Positions 16,293 to 26,442 are shown, counted from the first letter of the stretch. The stretch is DNA of 64,000 nucleotides from Rhodobacteraceae bacterium HLUCCO07 (GCA_001314705.1 LJSU01000019.1:1-64000); one strand, 5' to 3'. Made by a program: numbers and translations. Notes: a model not told the origin generated them from the sequence alone.

Positions 16293-18113
16293 ATGACACT
16301 CAACCAGACCGTCCGCGACGTGACCAGCCGGATCATCGAGCGCTCAAGACCCGCGCGCCGTGCCTATCTCGAACGGATGCGTGCCGCAGGCGAAGCCGGT
16401 CCGTCACGCGGGCATCTGAGTTGCTCGAACCAGGCCCATGCCTATGCCGCGATGGGTGACGATCAGGACCGCCTCGCCACCACGCCCGCGCCCAATATCG
16501 GGATCGTCACCGCGCATAACGAAATGCTCTCGGCGCATCAGCCCTTCGGCGCTTTTCCCGACATCATCAAGCGCGCCGCGCGCGACGCGGGCGGCACGGC
16601 CCAGATCGCGGGCGGGGTGCCCGCCATGTGCGACGGCGTCACCCAGGGCCAGCCGGGCATGGAATTGTCGCTCTTTTCGCGCGACGTGATCGCCATGGCG
16701 GCGTCGATCGCGCTGTCGCACAACACCTTCGACGCGGCGGTTTTCCTGGGAACATGCGACAAGATCGTGCCCGGGCTCGTCATGGCCGCGAACACGTTCG
16801 GCCACCTGCCCGCGATCTTCCTGCCCGGCGGGCCGATGACCTCGGGCCTCTCGAACGAGGAAAAGGCCGAGGTGCGCAAGGAGTTCGCGGCGGGCAAGAT
16901 CGACCGCGCCGCGCTCATGCAGGCCGAGATGGCCGCCTATCACGGCCCCGGCACCTGCACCTTCTACGGCACCGCGAACTCCAACCAGATGCTGATGGAG
17001 ATCATGGGGCTGCACCTGCCCGGCGCGGCCTTCATCAACCCCGGCACGCAGATGCGCGACGCGCTCACCGCCGAGGGCACACGCCGGATACTCGCGCTCA
17101 CGGCGCTGGGGGATGACTATCTTCCGGTCTGCGACATCCTTGACGAGCGCGCCTTCGTGAACGGCATCGTCGGGCTCATGGCAACCGGTGGCTCGACCAA
17201 TCTCGTGCTGCACCTGCCCGCCATGGCGCGCGCAGCGGGCATCACGCTCACGCTCGAGGATTTCGCGGACCTGTCGCGGGTCACGCCGCTGCTGGCGCGG
17301 GTCTATCCCAACGGCCTGGCCGACGTGAACCATTTCCACGCCGCCGGCGGCATGGCCTGGCTCATCGCGCAACTGCTCGACGCGGGGCTCCTGCACGAGG
17401 ATGTGCTGACCGTCGCGGGGCCCGGCCTTGGCCGCTACACGCGCGAACCCGTGCTCGATGGTGGTGCGATCACCTATCGCCCCGGCCCAAAGCGCAGCGA
17501 GAACGACCGCATCCTGCGCCCGGCCTCCGACCCGTTCCAGGCGACCGGAGGACTCAGGCACCTGGCAGGCAACCTCGGCGAGGGCATCATCAAGCTCTCG
17601 GCGGTCGCGCCCGAACATCACCAGGTCGAGGCCCCGGCGCGCGTCTTCGACACCCAGCAAGCGGTGATCGACGCGTTCAAGGCCGGCGAGCTTTCGCGCG
17701 ACGTGGTGATCGTCCTGCGCTTTCAGGGGCCGCGCGCCAACGGCATGCCCGAGTTGCACGGCCTGACACCGACGCTTTCGGTGCTGCAGGATCGCGGCCA
17801 CAAGGTCGCACTCGTCACCGACGGGCGCATGTCGGGCGCTTCGGGCAAGATACCCGCCGCGCTCCATCTTGCGCCCGAAGCCGCGATGGCAGGGCCATTG
17901 TCCCGCATCCGCGACGGCGACGTGATCCGCCTTGACGGCACGGCCGGAACGCTTGACGTGCTCTCGCCCGAATTTGCCGGCCGTGCGTCCACCCTGCCCC
18001 GCCCCGGGATCGCGGATCACGGCATGGGGCGCGAGTTGTTCGGCCTCTTCCGCGCCCATGCCAGCCCCGCCACGGAAGGGGCAAGCCCGCTCTTCGGGAA
18101 TGACGGCGCATGA
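16293..18113 (+). CDS. edd: Phosphogluconate dehydratase
   Basis: 606 residues, the usual size of Edd. It converts 6-phosphogluconate to 2-keto-3-deoxy-6-phosphogluconate in the Entner-Doudoroff pathway. IlvD/Edd family iron-sulfur cysteines are visible at C155 (GTCDKIVPG) and C222 ([13 protein letters not shown]), with the C-terminal [16 protein letters not shown] signature. The ATG at 16293 gives the Edd N-terminus. The end overlaps eda by ATGA. Confidence 0.95.
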   Translation: MTLNQTVRDVTSRIIERSRPARRAYLERMRAAGEAGPSRGHLSCSNQAHAYAAMGDDQDRLATTPAPNIGIVTAHNEMLSAHQPFGAFPDIIKRAARDAGGTAQIAGGVPAMCDGVTQGQPGMELSLFSRDVIAMAASIALSHNTFDAAVFLGTCDKIVPGLVMAANTFGHLPAIFLPGGPMTSGLSNEEKAEVRKEFAAGKIDRAALMQAEMAAYHGPGTCTFYGTANSNQMLMEIMGLHLPGAAFINPGTQMRDALTAEGTRRILALTALGDDYLPVCDILDERAFVNGIVGLMATGGSTNLVLHLPAMARAAGITLTLEDFADLSRVTPLLARVYPNGLADVNHFHAAGGMAWLIAQLLDAGLLHEDVLTVAGPGLGRYTREPVLDGGAITYRPGPKRSENDRILRPASDPFQATGGLRHLAGNLGEGIIKLSAVAPEHHQVEAPARVFDTQQAVIDAFKAGELSRDVVIVLRFQGPRANGMPELHGLTPTLSVLQDRGHKVALVTDGRMSGASGKIPAALHLAPEAAMAGPLSRIRDGDVIRLDGTAGTLDVLSPEFAGRASTLPRPGIADHGMGRELFGLFRAHASPATEGASPLFGNDGA

Positions 18114-18754
18114 ACCCGCAAACGGCCAGCGCCGAGATTCTTCGGCTTTTCACGTTGGCGCCGGTCATTCCCGTTCTGACCATCGAGGACGCGGCAAGTG
18201 CCGCCCCGCTCGCCCGCGCGCTCGTCGCCGGTGGCCTGCCCGTGCTCGAAGTGACGCTGCGCACACCCACCGCGCCCGACGCGATCCGAGCCATGGCCCG
18301 CGTGCCGGGCGCCGTCGTCGGCGCGGGCACCGTGATCACCCCCGAGGACGCCATCACCGCCCGCGATGCCGGGGCGCGTTTCGCGGTCTCGCCCGGCGCC
18401 ACCGACCGCCTGCTCGACGCCTGCGAAACGGGCGGCCTGCCCCTCCTGCCCGGCGCCGCCACGGCAAGCGAGGCGATGCGCCTTTCTGAGCGTGGCTATC
18501 ATGTGCAGAAGTTCTTTCCCGCCGAAGCCGCCGGCGGGCCCGACACGCTCAGGGCCATCGGCGCACCGCTGCCCAAGCTCCGCTTTTGCCCGACCGGCGG
18601 GATCACCGCGCAGAACGCGCCCGATTACCTCCGATTGGCCAATGTCGCCTGTGTCGGCGGAAGCTGGATCGCGCCGGTTGATGCCATCGCCGCGCAGGAC
18701 TGGGACCGGATCGAAAGGCTTGCCCGCGACGCCGCGGCCCTGCCCCGCGCCTGA
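18110..18754 (+). CDS. eda: KDPG aldolase
   Basis: 214 residues, full length. It splits 2-keto-3-deoxy-6-phosphogluconate into pyruvate and glyceraldehyde 3-phosphate. The Schiff-base lysine is K134 in [12 protein letters not shown] and the catalytic glutamate is E47 in LEVTLRT. It follows edd with a 4-bp overlap, giving a minimal Entner-Doudoroff operon under the upstream operator. Confidence 0.95.
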   Translation: MNPQTASAEILRLFTLAPVIPVLTIEDAASAAPLARALVAGGLPVLEVTLRTPTAPDAIRAMARVPGAVVGAGTVITPEDAITARDAGARFAVSPGATDRLLDACETGGLPLLPGAATASEAMRLSERGYHVQKFFPAEAAGGPDTLRAIGAPLPKLRFCPTGGITAQNAPDYLRLANVACVGGSWIAPVDAIAAQDWDRIERLARDAAALPRA

Positions 18755-18756
18755 GC

Positions 18757-19023
18757 CTACTGCCGCGCGCGTCCCGCCCGTCCGCCGCGACGCCCCGTGC
18801 TCTGCGCCTGCTCCAGCCCCTCGCGCAACACCTGCGTCATCGGGTGATCGCGTTCCGCACCATGTCTCTCGATCAACGCGGCAATCGCACGCCGCGCCTC
18901 CATCTCCTCGGGCAGGCTCAGCGCCCAGTCGAGGAAGATCGTCCGGCACTCGGCCATGCCGATCCCGTCTATACGATAGGCCTCGAATATCAGGCCCTTG
19001 GGATCGAAGCGATCGCGTTTCAC
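18757..19023 (-). CDS. Conserved hypothetical protein coupled to glnE
   Basis: 88 residues from a GTG that overlaps the glnE stop (GTGA). It is predicted helical with a basic Arg/Gly-rich tail (RRGGRAGRARQ). It contains ECRTIFLDWALSLPEEME, a pattern seen in short Rhodobacteraceae proteins of unknown function. Coupling suggests co-expression with glnE. It lies convergent to eda with only 2 bp between stops. Confidence 0.6.
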   Translation of the reverse strand: MKRDRFDPKGLIFEAYRIDGIGMAECRTIFLDWALSLPEEMEARRAIAALIERHGAERDHPMTQVLREGLEQAQSTGRRGGRAGRARQ

Positions 19024-21812
19024 CCTGCGTTCTCCTCGTCTTTGCTGCCAATCGCCGCCTCGATCACCGCTTCGGCATGCCCGGCCAGTTCGGCCAGCCG
19101 TCCCCCAAGGTCGTCGAGCGTCTCAAGCCCCGTTTCACGCATCAGCATCAAGGCCCCTCCACTGCCCAGCGAATCCGGCTGCAAGGGCTTGTCGCTCAAC
19201 AGTTTCGACACCGCTTGCACCTTCCAGCAAAGCGCATGGGCCGCTTCCAATGCTGCGCGATCCGCGTCACTCAACCAACCGGTTGCGACAGCGGCCTCCA
19301 GCCCCTCGGCCACCGAGCGCCCCGGAACGGCCCCCATCAATGCCCCGGCCTGCGCCACGAGTTCGATATCCTGCATCCGCCCCGGCCCGATCTTGGCCTC
19401 CCAGGGGCCATCCGGCGCCTTGGCCGCCGCGATCCGCGCGCGCATGTTGGCCAGTTCGCGCAAGATCCCGGCCCGGTCGCCCGATTTCTCGGCCAGCACC
19501 GCGCTGCGAAACGCCTCCACATCCGCGCCAAGCCCTGTCTGCCCGGCCACCACCCTGGCCCGGGTCAACGCCATGTGCTCCCAGGTCCAGGCTTCGTTGC
19601 TCTGGTAGGCGCGAAACGCTTCCCAGCTGGTCGCCACCGGCCCCTGATTGCCCGACGGGCGCAGCCGCATATCGACCTCGTAAAGCCGCCCCTCCGCCAT
19701 CTGTGCCGTCAATGCCGTGATCAGCGCCTGCGTAAGCCGCGCATAATAGGGCCGCGCCGCCAGCGGGCGCCGCCCTTCCGACACCTCGGCGCCGTCGGGG
19801 TCGTAAATCACGATCAGGTCCAGATCCGACCTTGCGTTCAACCGCGCCGCCCCGAGGCTGCCCATTCCCAGAACGCAGGCCCCGCGCCCCGGCGGCGCCC
19901 CGTGCTTCTCGGCAAATTGCGCCACCACCTCGGGCCAGAGCGCGGCCAGCGACGCCCCGGCAAGGTCGGCATATTGTCGCCCGGCCTCCTCGGCTTCGAT
20001 CAGCCCGCGCAGGTGATGCACCCCGATGCGGAAATGCCATTCCTTGGCCCAGCGCCGCGCGTGATCGAGCTTGCTCTCGTAATCCGCCTCACGCTCCAGC
20101 CGTGCCGTCAACTCCTCGGTCAGCGCCGCCGCCCCCGGCCAGTCGGCAAAGAAATCGCCCCCGATCACCGCGTCGAACACGCCCGCATTGCGCGAAAGGT
20201 GCCGGGCCAGCGCGGGCGACGTGCCCACGATATCGACCAGGAGATCGACAAGCTGCGGATTGGCCTCGAAGAGCGAGAAAAGCTGCACCCCCGCCGGCAG
20301 CCCCGCAAGAAAACCGTCAAAGGCGATCAGCGCCTCCTCGGGCTGCGCCGTGTCCTGCAACTTGCGCAGGATCTCGGGCCGCAACCGGTTGAAGATCGTC
20401 ACCGCTCGCTCCGAACGCAACGCCGGGTAGGTCGGCCAGCGCGACACAACCGCGTGATCGGCCAGAGGCTCCGGCGCAGGGGGGGCGCCCTCTCCGGGGG
20501 CAAAGAAACTCTCGATCAGCTCATGCACCTCGTCGATGCGCGCGCGCAGCGCCGCCTCGAACTCCGCCTGCACCTGACCCGACATCGCCGCGATCCGCGC
20601 GATCCCGTCCTCGGCGGTGGGCAGGCGGTGGGTCTGCGCATCGTTGACCATCTGTATGCGATGCTCGACCTCGCGATGCGCCCGGTAATGCGCCGCCAGC
20701 GTCTCGGCCGCCGCCTCCGGCACCCAGCCCTTTTCGGCCAGCACCCGCAATCCCTCGACCGTGCCGCGCACCCGCAGATCGGGATCGCGCCCGCCGGCGA
20801 TGATCTGCCGCGTCTGGGTAAAGAACTCGATCTCGCGAATACCGCCGCGACCCAGCTTCATGTCATGGCCCGGCAGCACCAGCTTGCCACCGAGCCCCTT
20901 GTGCTCGCGAATGCGCAGCCGCATGTCATGGGCATCCTGGATCGCCGCGAAATCCAGATGCTTGCGCCACACGAACGGGCGCAGCACCTCGAGAAACCGC
21001 TCTCCCGCCGCGATGTCCCCCGCGCAGGGCCGCGCCTTGATATAGGCCGCGCGCTCCCAGGTCCGGCCCAGGCTCTCGTAATAGGTTTCGGCGGCGGCCA
21101 TGGCGATACAGACCGGCGTGACGCTCGGATCGGGGCGCAGCCGCAGATCGGTGCGAAAGACATACCCCTCGCCGGTCATGTCCGACAGCATCGCCGCCAT
21201 CTTGCGCGTCGCGCGCACGAACCCCGCGCGCGCCTCCATGTAATCGTCGCGCTCGAACCGGCTTTCGTCAAAGAGGCAGATGAGGTCGATATCCGAGGAA
21301 TAGTTCAACTCCTTCGCCCCCATCTTGCCCATGGCGAGCGCCACCCAGCCCGCGCAAGTGTCAAGATCCTCCTCGCCTGCCCCCGGCAGCTTGCCACGCC
21401 GGATCTCGGGCTCCAGCGCCGCGCGCATCGCCAGTTGCACCGCCAGGTCGGCAAAACGCGTGAGCGCGCCGGTCACCTCTTCCAGTGCCCAGACCCCGCC
21501 CAGATCGGCCAGCCCGGTGAGCAGAGCCACCCGGCGCTTGGCCCGGCGCAGTTCCGTGCCAAGATCGGCCCCCGCGACCTCGCCCAGCCGGGCGAATTCC
21601 CCGTCCAGCGCCGCCTCGGGGTCGTCGAACGCGCCCTCCAGCCAGTCGCGCTCCTTTTCCAGAAGCCCGCCCAGATAGGGGCTGCAGCCGCCCGCCCCCT
21701 CGACCAGCCCGGCCAGATCGCCCTCTGCCGCGGGCATCAACGCCCGTGCCTCCGCGCCGCGGTCGGGATCAAAGGCAATGGGCAGGCGGGTGATGCGAGA
21801 TGCGAAACTCAT
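19020..21812 (-). CDS. glnE: Bifunctional glutamine synthetase adenylyltransferase/adenylyl-removing enzyme
   Basis: 930 residues from the ATG at 21812; an 18-residue upstream extension is possible but less natural. It attaches AMP to, or phosphorolytically removes it from, glutamine synthetase according to PII signals. Both nucleotidyltransferase domains keep their acidic pairs: MGKMGAKELNYSSDIDL near residue 170 (deadenylylation) and MGSLGAARLNARSDLDL near 660 (adenylylation). A long open frame lies antisense to it and is regarded as a shadow. Confidence 0.93.
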   Translation of the reverse strand: MSFASRITRLPIAFDPDRGAEARALMPAAEGDLAGLVEGAGGCSPYLGGLLEKERDWLEGAFDDPEAALDGEFARLGEVAGADLGTELRRAKRRVALLTGLADLGGVWALEEVTGALTRFADLAVQLAMRAALEPEIRRGKLPGAGEEDLDTCAGWVALAMGKMGAKELNYSSDIDLICLFDESRFERDDYMEARAGFVRATRKMAAMLSDMTGEGYVFRTDLRLRPDPSVTPVCIAMAAAETYYESLGRTWERAAYIKARPCAGDIAAGERFLEVLRPFVWRKHLDFAAIQDAHDMRLRIREHKGLGGKLVLPGHDMKLGRGGIREIEFFTQTRQIIAGGRDPDLRVRGTVEGLRVLAEKGWVPEAAAETLAAHYRAHREVEHRIQMVNDAQTHRLPTAEDGIARIAAMSGQVQAEFEAALRARIDEVHELIESFFAPGEGAPPAPEPLADHAVVSRWPTYPALRSERAVTIFNRLRPEILRKLQDTAQPEEALIAFDGFLAGLPAGVQLFSLFEANPQLVDLLVDIVGTSPALARHLSRNAGVFDAVIGGDFFADWPGAAALTEELTARLEREADYESKLDHARRWAKEWHFRIGVHHLRGLIEAEEAGRQYADLAGASLAALWPEVVAQFAEKHGAPPGRGACVLGMGSLGAARLNARSDLDLIVIYDPDGAEVSEGRRPLAARPYYARLTQALITALTAQMAEGRLYEVDMRLRPSGNQGPVATSWEAFRAYQSNEAWTWEHMALTRARVVAGQTGLGADVEAFRSAVLAEKSGDRAGILRELANMRARIAAAKAPDGPWEAKIGPGRMQDIELVAQAGALMGAVPGRSVAEGLEAAVATGWLSDADRAALEAAHALCWKVQAVSKLLSDKPLQPDSLGSGGALMLMRETGLETLDDLGGRLAELAGHAEAVIEAAIGSKDEENAG

Positions 21813-21926
21813 GGCGCCAGCTTTGCGCGCTCTTTCGAATGTCGTCAATGACTTGCCCCGTTGCATTCGGCACGCGACGGCCTAGGGTAGCCGCATAACC
21901 CATTATCACGGATCAATGAGACGCCC

Positions 21927-22388
21927 ATGTCGAAATCCCTCAAACGCGTCCGCGCCGCCCTCGAAGGCCATGCCGCCGAAATCGTCGAGGCGGGCGAGGC
22001 CCGCACCGCCCAGATGGCCGCCGACGCGGTCGGATGTCATGTCGACCAGATCGCCAAGTCGATCATTTTTCGCGGCGAAAGCTCGGGCCGCGCCGTGCTC
22101 TTCATCACCGCGGGCGGCAACCAGGTCGATCACGCCCGCGCAACCGCGCTGGCCGGTGAAGAGCTGGGCAAGGCCGATGCCGCCCTCATCCGCGAACAGA
22201 CCGGCTTTGCCATCGGTGGGGTCGCACCCATCGGTCATCTCAACCCGATCCGCGCCTTCCTCGATCCGCGCCTGCTCGATTTCGAAACCGTCTGGGCCGC
22301 CGCCGGCACGCCGCGCCACGTCTTTTCCATCCCGCCGCGCGATCTCGAATCCCTGTCGGGCGCGACGCTTGCCGCGTTCACGGTCTGA
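21927..22388 (+). CDS. YbaK/EbsC-family aminoacyl-tRNA deacylase-like protein
   Basis: 153 residues covering the whole YbaK fold: HVDQIAKSIIFRG with the conserved lysine near 45, GFAIGGVAPIGH, and FETVWAAAGTPRHVFSIPP. Family members hydrolyse mischarged aminoacyl-tRNA (Cys-tRNA-Pro, Ala-tRNA-Pro). The precise specificity is not resolved. Confidence 0.85.
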   Translation: MSKSLKRVRAALEGHAAEIVEAGEARTAQMAADAVGCHVDQIAKSIIFRGESSGRAVLFITAGGNQVDHARATALAGEELGKADAALIREQTGFAIGGVAPIGHLNPIRAFLDPRLLDFETVWAAAGTPRHVFSIPPRDLESLSGATLAAFTV

Positions 22389-22412
22389 TTTCGACTCGTG
22401 AGCGCAGCACAA

Positions 22413-22458
22413 GGCCGCGGTCGGGTGCCGTCCGGGCGGCTGCGTCGCTGTTCAGGGC
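22413..22458. repeat. Dispersed intergenic repeat, family B copy 1
   Basis: GGCCGCGGTCGGGTGC followed by CCGGGCGGCTGCG(T)CGCTGTTC(A)GGGCG. The first part recurs exactly at 62034-62049 and the second recurs with three mismatches in 28 bases at 62151-62178. The rest of the 22389-22643 gap is unusually AT-rich after 22490 and probably contains the promoter of the following gene. Confidence 0.5.
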
Positions 22459-22643
22459 GGATGACTTCGCACAAGAGCGCTCCGAAAAACGGTATAATAC
22501 GTTGATATGAAATCACTTTCCAAGATAATGTAAAAAACATTCACATCACCCCTTGCCAAATCCGCGCACAGTCACGACATTGAGGATGTGAAAGGTATTA
22601 ACATTATCTTCCCGACACGAGATTTCGACAAACGGAGAGTGAC

Positions 22644-23102
22644 ATGACAACCGCAACGCACAGCACATCCTCCCCCGCCCCGGTCGCATGGCTCCGGCGG
22701 GCCGAGGATTGGCTCGACGACAAGGGCAAGGGCGCGTGGATCGCCGCGATGGTGCTTGGCTTCATCCTGTTCTGGCCCGTCGGCCTCGCCCTTCTCGCCT
22801 ACATGATATGGAGCAAGCAGATGTTCAGGGGTTGCGCACAGCGCCGCAAACACGGGCCTCACACGGCCTGTCGCAGTTCGGGCAATTCCGCCTTCGACGC
22901 CTACAAGGACGACACTCTGCGCCGCCTCGAAGACGAGCAGAAACAGTTCGAGAGCTTCCTCGAACGCCTGCGCGCCGCCAAGGACAAGGCCGAGTTCGAC
23001 CAGTTCATGGAGGACCGCGCCCGCGACGCCGCCAAGGCCCGCGGCAGCGAACCCCCGCAGGATCGGCGCGACCCGGGCGCCGAAACCTGGCAACAGGCCT
23101 GA
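22644..23102 (+). CDS. DUF2852 membrane protein
   Basis: 152 residues. One transmembrane hairpin or helix at about 30-55 (WIAAMVLGFILFWPVGLALLAYMIW) is followed by a soluble helical tail (FDAYKDDTLRRLEDEQKQFESFLERLR) that is predicted coiled coil. This matches DUF2852. It has its own terminator. Function unknown. Confidence 0.8.
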   Translation: MTTATHSTSSPAPVAWLRRAEDWLDDKGKGAWIAAMVLGFILFWPVGLALLAYMIWSKQMFRGCAQRRKHGPHTACRSSGNSAFDAYKDDTLRRLEDEQKQFESFLERLRAAKDKAEFDQFMEDRARDAAKARGSEPPQDRRDPGAETWQQA

Positions 23103-23123
23103 ACCCGGCGCACCGTGATCCGC

Positions 23124-23153
23124 CCGGCCCCCAAGAACGGGGCCGGATCTTTT
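23124..23153 (+). terminator. Intrinsic terminator after the DUF2852 gene
   Basis: CCGGCCCC, loop CAAGAAC, GGGGCCGG, followed by ATCTTTT. A good GC stem with a short T-run. Confidence 0.65.
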
Positions 23154-23178
23154 GCATCCGGCCCCTGCATACTATGTC

Positions 23179-23652
23179 ATGACGATGAGCGATCGTATCC
23201 CCGACCCTCCCCCCGGCTGGCACCTGCCCGATCCGCAGTTCCAGCCCGAGTTCTACGCCGATGTGCCGCTCAAACGGCTGATCGCGTTTCTCGTCGATAC
23301 CCTGCTGATCCTCGCATTGACCGCCCTCGTGGCTGTCCTCAGCCTCGGTTTGGGCCTGATCATGATCGTGCCGCTCTCATGGCTCCTGAATTTCGCCTAT
23401 CGCTGGGTGACCATCACCCGGGACTCGGCCACGCCGGGCATGCGCCTTGTTGCGCTCGAACTGCGCGACCATCGTGGTCGCCCGCTCGACCAGGTGCTGG
23501 CATTCCAGCACACGATGGGCTTCATGATCTCGATCACCCTCTTTCCGCTCCAGGTGATCTCGATCGCGCTCATGCTGACCGATGCGCGCAAACAGGGCCT
23601 CACCGACAAGCTCTTGGGCACCGTCGCGCTCAATCGTCGCGCCGGGCATTGA
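23179..23652 (+). CDS. RDD-family membrane protein
   Basis: 157 residues from MTMSDR. The RDD signature appears as PLKRLIAFLVDTLLI, then two to three further membrane helices and TRDSATPGMRLVALELRD, with the conserved Arg and Asp residues. The role of small RDD proteins is unclear; some act in ion transport. Confidence 0.85.
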   Translation: MTMSDRIPDPPPGWHLPDPQFQPEFYADVPLKRLIAFLVDTLLILALTALVAVLSLGLGLIMIVPLSWLLNFAYRWVTITRDSATPGMRLVALELRDHRGRPLDQVLAFQHTMGFMISITLFPLQVISIALMLTDARKQGLTDKLLGTVALNRRAGH

Positions 23653-23726
23653 GTCTCGGGAATCAAGGCTTGGAGAACGCCGAGGCTGTTGTTATCGTCC
23701 TGATGACACATCACATCTGACCCGTC

Positions 23727-24554
23727 ATGCGCCATACACTTCCTCTCGCTCCGCAATTCTACGTGACCGCGCCGCAGCCCTGTCCCTATCTCGAGGGGCG
23801 GATGGAGCGGAAGCTGTTCACCGCCCTGCAAGGCGACAATGCCGAGCGTCTCAACGATGCGCTGTCCAAACAGGGGTTCAGGCGCTCGCAGAACGTGCTC
23901 TACCGCCCCTCCTGCGCCGATTGTGCGGCCTGTCTCTCGGCGCGCATCCGTGTGGCCGATTTCACCCCTTCGAAAAGCCAGAAGCGCACCCTGCGCCGCA
24001 ACCGCGCATTGGAACGCCGCGCCACCAGCCCCTGGGCGACCGAGGATCAGTACGACCTCTTCCGCCGCTACCTCGACAGCCGCCACTCCGATGGCGGGAT
24101 GGCCGACATGGACGTGTTCGAATTCGCCGCGATGATAGAGGAAACCCCGATCCGCAGCCGCGTCATCGAATACGCCGAGGCCGAAACCGGCGCTCTCACC
24201 GCCGTGTGCCTGACCGATGTGCTCGATGACGGGCTCTCGATGGTCTATTCCTTCTTCGAACCGGACCGCGCACGCGACAGCCTCGGAACCTATATCATTC
24301 TCGATCATATCGAGATCGCGCGCGAGGCGGGCCTGCCTTACGTCTATCTCGGCTACTGGGTGCCCGGCTCGCCAAAGATGGGCTACAAGGCCAAGTTCTC
24401 GGGGCTCGAAATCTATCGCGGCGGAGCGTGGGAACCGGTGCGCGACCCGAGCGCCTATGTCGCCGACACGCACCCGCTTTCGACCGATCCGATCGCCGAG
24501 CAGGTGGCCAACATCTCGCTGCCCGACATGCGCGCCGGCCCGCACCGCGGCTGA
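23727..24554 (+). CDS. bpt: Aspartate/glutamate leucyltransferase (arginyltransferase family)
   Basis: 275 residues. Family signature: [14 protein letters not shown], then [14 protein letters not shown], and the C-terminal [21 protein letters not shown]. Bpt transfers leucine (or Arg in relatives) from charged tRNA to N-terminal Asp/Glu to create ClpS/ClpAP degrons. Full length. Confidence 0.92.
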   Translation: MRHTLPLAPQFYVTAPQPCPYLEGRMERKLFTALQGDNAERLNDALSKQGFRRSQNVLYRPSCADCAACLSARIRVADFTPSKSQKRTLRRNRALERRATSPWATEDQYDLFRRYLDSRHSDGGMADMDVFEFAAMIEETPIRSRVIEYAEAETGALTAVCLTDVLDDGLSMVYSFFEPDRARDSLGTYIILDHIEIAREAGLPYVYLGYWVPGSPKMGYKAKFSGLEIYRGGAWEPVRDPSAYVADTHPLSTDPIAEQVANISLPDMRAGPHRG

Positions 24555-24566
24555 CCGGCGCGGGCC

Positions 24567-25118
24567 TCAGGTCTCCTTTTCACCGGTCCGACGCCGCGCC
24601 AGTTCCCGGTAAAGCGCCTCGCGGCTCACCCCAAGTTCGGCCGCCACATCCTGCCATTGCCCTTTGTCCGGCAACGCCATCCCCGCATCCAGCCACGCAT
24701 CGAGCCTATCCGCCACGCGCGGCAACGACCGGATTTCGGCACGCAACCGTGCTGCCTGTATCCCCCGGGCCAGCGTCGCCGCCCATGCCGCCGCAAGCGC
24801 CGGCGCCTCGGCCAGTGCCCGCAGGAATCGCGCCTTGGGCACCATGGCCAGGACCGACCGTTCGACCGCCACCGCGTCGCAATGATAGACCTCGGAATAG
24901 GCCGACGCCTCGGCCAGAACCGCCCCTGCCGTGGCATTCTGCAACACCATCGCCGCGCCATGAATCGAATGGCGGCACAGATGAACCCGCCCCGCCCGCA
25001 CAAGGTAGATGTCGTTCACGGGCGCGCCGGAGCGGAACAGGACGTCGCCCGCCAACAGATCAACCGAACGTGATCCGGCAAAGGCACTCTCAAGGGCATG
25101 TTGCATGATCACGATCAT
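24567..25118 (-). CDS. Crp/Fnr-type transcriptional regulator
   Basis: 183 residues from the ATG at 25118 (179 from 25106). A cyclic-nucleotide-binding-like beta barrel (VDLLAGDVLFRSGAPVNDIYLVRAGRVHL) is followed by a short helix-turn-helix (WQDVAAELGVSREALYRELARR). There is no FNR-type N-terminal cysteine cluster. The effector is unknown. It diverges from the acetolactate-decarboxylase-like gene by 54 bp and is the obvious candidate to control it. Confidence 0.82.
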   Translation of the reverse strand: MIVIMQHALESAFAGSRSVDLLAGDVLFRSGAPVNDIYLVRAGRVHLCRHSIHGAAMVLQNATAGAVLAEASAYSEVYHCDAVAVERSVLAMVPKARFLRALAEAPALAAAWAATLARGIQAARLRAEIRSLPRVADRLDAWLDAGMALPDKGQWQDVAAELGVSREALYRELARRRTGEKET

Positions 25119-25172
25119 ATGACGCGCCCGGGCGGACTGCAATAACGCCGGAAAAGACATGGTGAGAACGAC

Positions 25173-26411
25173 ATGAAACACGCGCTTCCGACCCTGCTCA
25201 TCCTCGCCCTGCCCGAACTGGCCACCGCGCAGGATCTCACCGCCCATGGCAATTTTCGCCACATGATGCACAGCGGCGACACCTCCGGCACGGTGGCGCT
25301 CGACACGCTCGATGCGCCCTCCGCCTGGGGCGTCGGCGCCACTGCCGGGATGCGCGGCGAGATCGTGCTGCGCGACGGTGAGGTTCTGGTCAGCCGCGGC
25401 AGCGACCCCGAGGCCCGGCTCACCCCGCCCGAACCCGGCGAAGAGGCGGCGATCCTCGCCCGTGGCACGGTCGCGGATTGGCACGCGGTCCCCCTGCCCC
25501 ATGACATGGAGCCGGACCGGCTCACCCATTTCATCGAGATGCAGGCCAGCGCGCGCGGGCTTGACACCGATGCGGGCTTTCCGATCCGTCTGACCGGCAG
25601 CTTCCCTACGCTTGTCTGGCACGTCGTGACGGGCGAACCCCCGCATGAGGGCGACACCACCCATGGTGGCCACGGCGAGGGCCATGCCAATGCCCACAGT
25701 GCCATGAACCTCTACGACGAACCCGGCGCCGAGGGCGAGATCGTCGGCGTTTATACAGGCCCCGCGCTCGAAGGGGTGGCCTCGCATCCGGGTGAACGCC
25801 TGCACCTGCATTTCGTCTCTGCCGACGGCACCCGCTCCGGCCATGTGGACGAGATCACCTTTGCCGCGGGCACCACGCTCCACCTGCCCGACCCGGCCGA
25901 GGGCGACGCCAGGGCCATGACCACCCCCGCCGATCCACGCGAAGCCGGCCAATCCGCCTTTGCCGCGATCCAGGAAATCGTGGCGCATCTCATGGCCGAT
26001 CCTGACACCGACTGGGCCAGCGTCGATATCGAGGCCCTGCGCCAGCATCTCGTCGACATGGACAACGTCACCCTGCGCGCCCGGGTCGAAACCCAACCGG
26101 TCGACGGGGGCGCACGCTTTGTCGTGACCTCGGACGATCCCGCCGTCACCGCCTCGATCCGCGCCATGGTCCCGGCCCATGCCGCCACCATGGACGGGGT
26201 GGAGGGCTGGCACCTCTCCGCCGAGCCCGCCGAGGGGGGCGCGATCCTGACCGCCACCGGCAATGACGACGCGGAACCGCGCATCCGCGGGCTGGGTTTC
26301 ATCGGGCTGATGACCGTCGGCATGCACCACCAGGCCCATCACCTTGCAATCGCCACCGGTCAGGCCCCCCACGTGCATCACGACGGCCACCAGCACCGCG
26401 CGCAGGATTAA
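25173..26411 (+). CDS. Secreted acetolactate decarboxylase-like protein with extra C-terminal domain
   Basis: 412 residues with a Sec signal (LPTLLILALPELATAQ). Residues about 20-240 follow the alpha-acetolactate decarboxylase pattern. H211, H213 and H224 in HLHFVSADGTRSGHVDEI reproduce the His-x-His-x10-His zinc site of that enzyme. Residues about 250-412 form a further domain (RQHLVDMDNVTLRA, IRAMVPAHAATM, MHHQAHHLA) with a His-rich tail that I do not recognise. There is another His cluster at about 157-172. It could be a true decarboxylase or a metal-binding homologue. It is divergent from a Crp-like regulator. Confidence 0.72.
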   Translation: MKHALPTLLILALPELATAQDLTAHGNFRHMMHSGDTSGTVALDTLDAPSAWGVGATAGMRGEIVLRDGEVLVSRGSDPEARLTPPEPGEEAAILARGTVADWHAVPLPHDMEPDRLTHFIEMQASARGLDTDAGFPIRLTGSFPTLVWHVVTGEPPHEGDTTHGGHGEGHANAHSAMNLYDEPGAEGEIVGVYTGPALEGVASHPGERLHLHFVSADGTRSGHVDEITFAAGTTLHLPDPAEGDARAMTTPADPREAGQSAFAAIQEIVAHLMADPDTDWASVDIEALRQHLVDMDNVTLRARVETQPVDGGARFVVTSDDPAVTASIRAMVPAHAATMDGVEGWHLSAEPAEGGAILTATGNDDAEPRIRGLGFIGLMTVGMHHQAHHLAIATGQAPHVHHDGHQHRAQD

Positions 26412-26442
26412 CCAGATGAGACCTCAATACGCGCCGCTTCAC

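Noticed and set aside
16404-18059. 551-codon open frame antisense to edd
   Set aside because: Edd is full length with intact iron-sulfur cysteines; the antisense product has no features.
18366-21851. 1161-codon open frame antisense to glnE
   Set aside because: The opposite strand encodes a full GlnE with both catalytic domains; the antisense product is Arg/Pro/His-rich without domains, as expected from GC-rich third positions.
25119-26396. N-terminal extension of the Crp-like regulator to 609 residues
   Set aside because: The extension is antisense to the acetolactate-decarboxylase-like gene; the regulator domain starts at 25118 or 25106.
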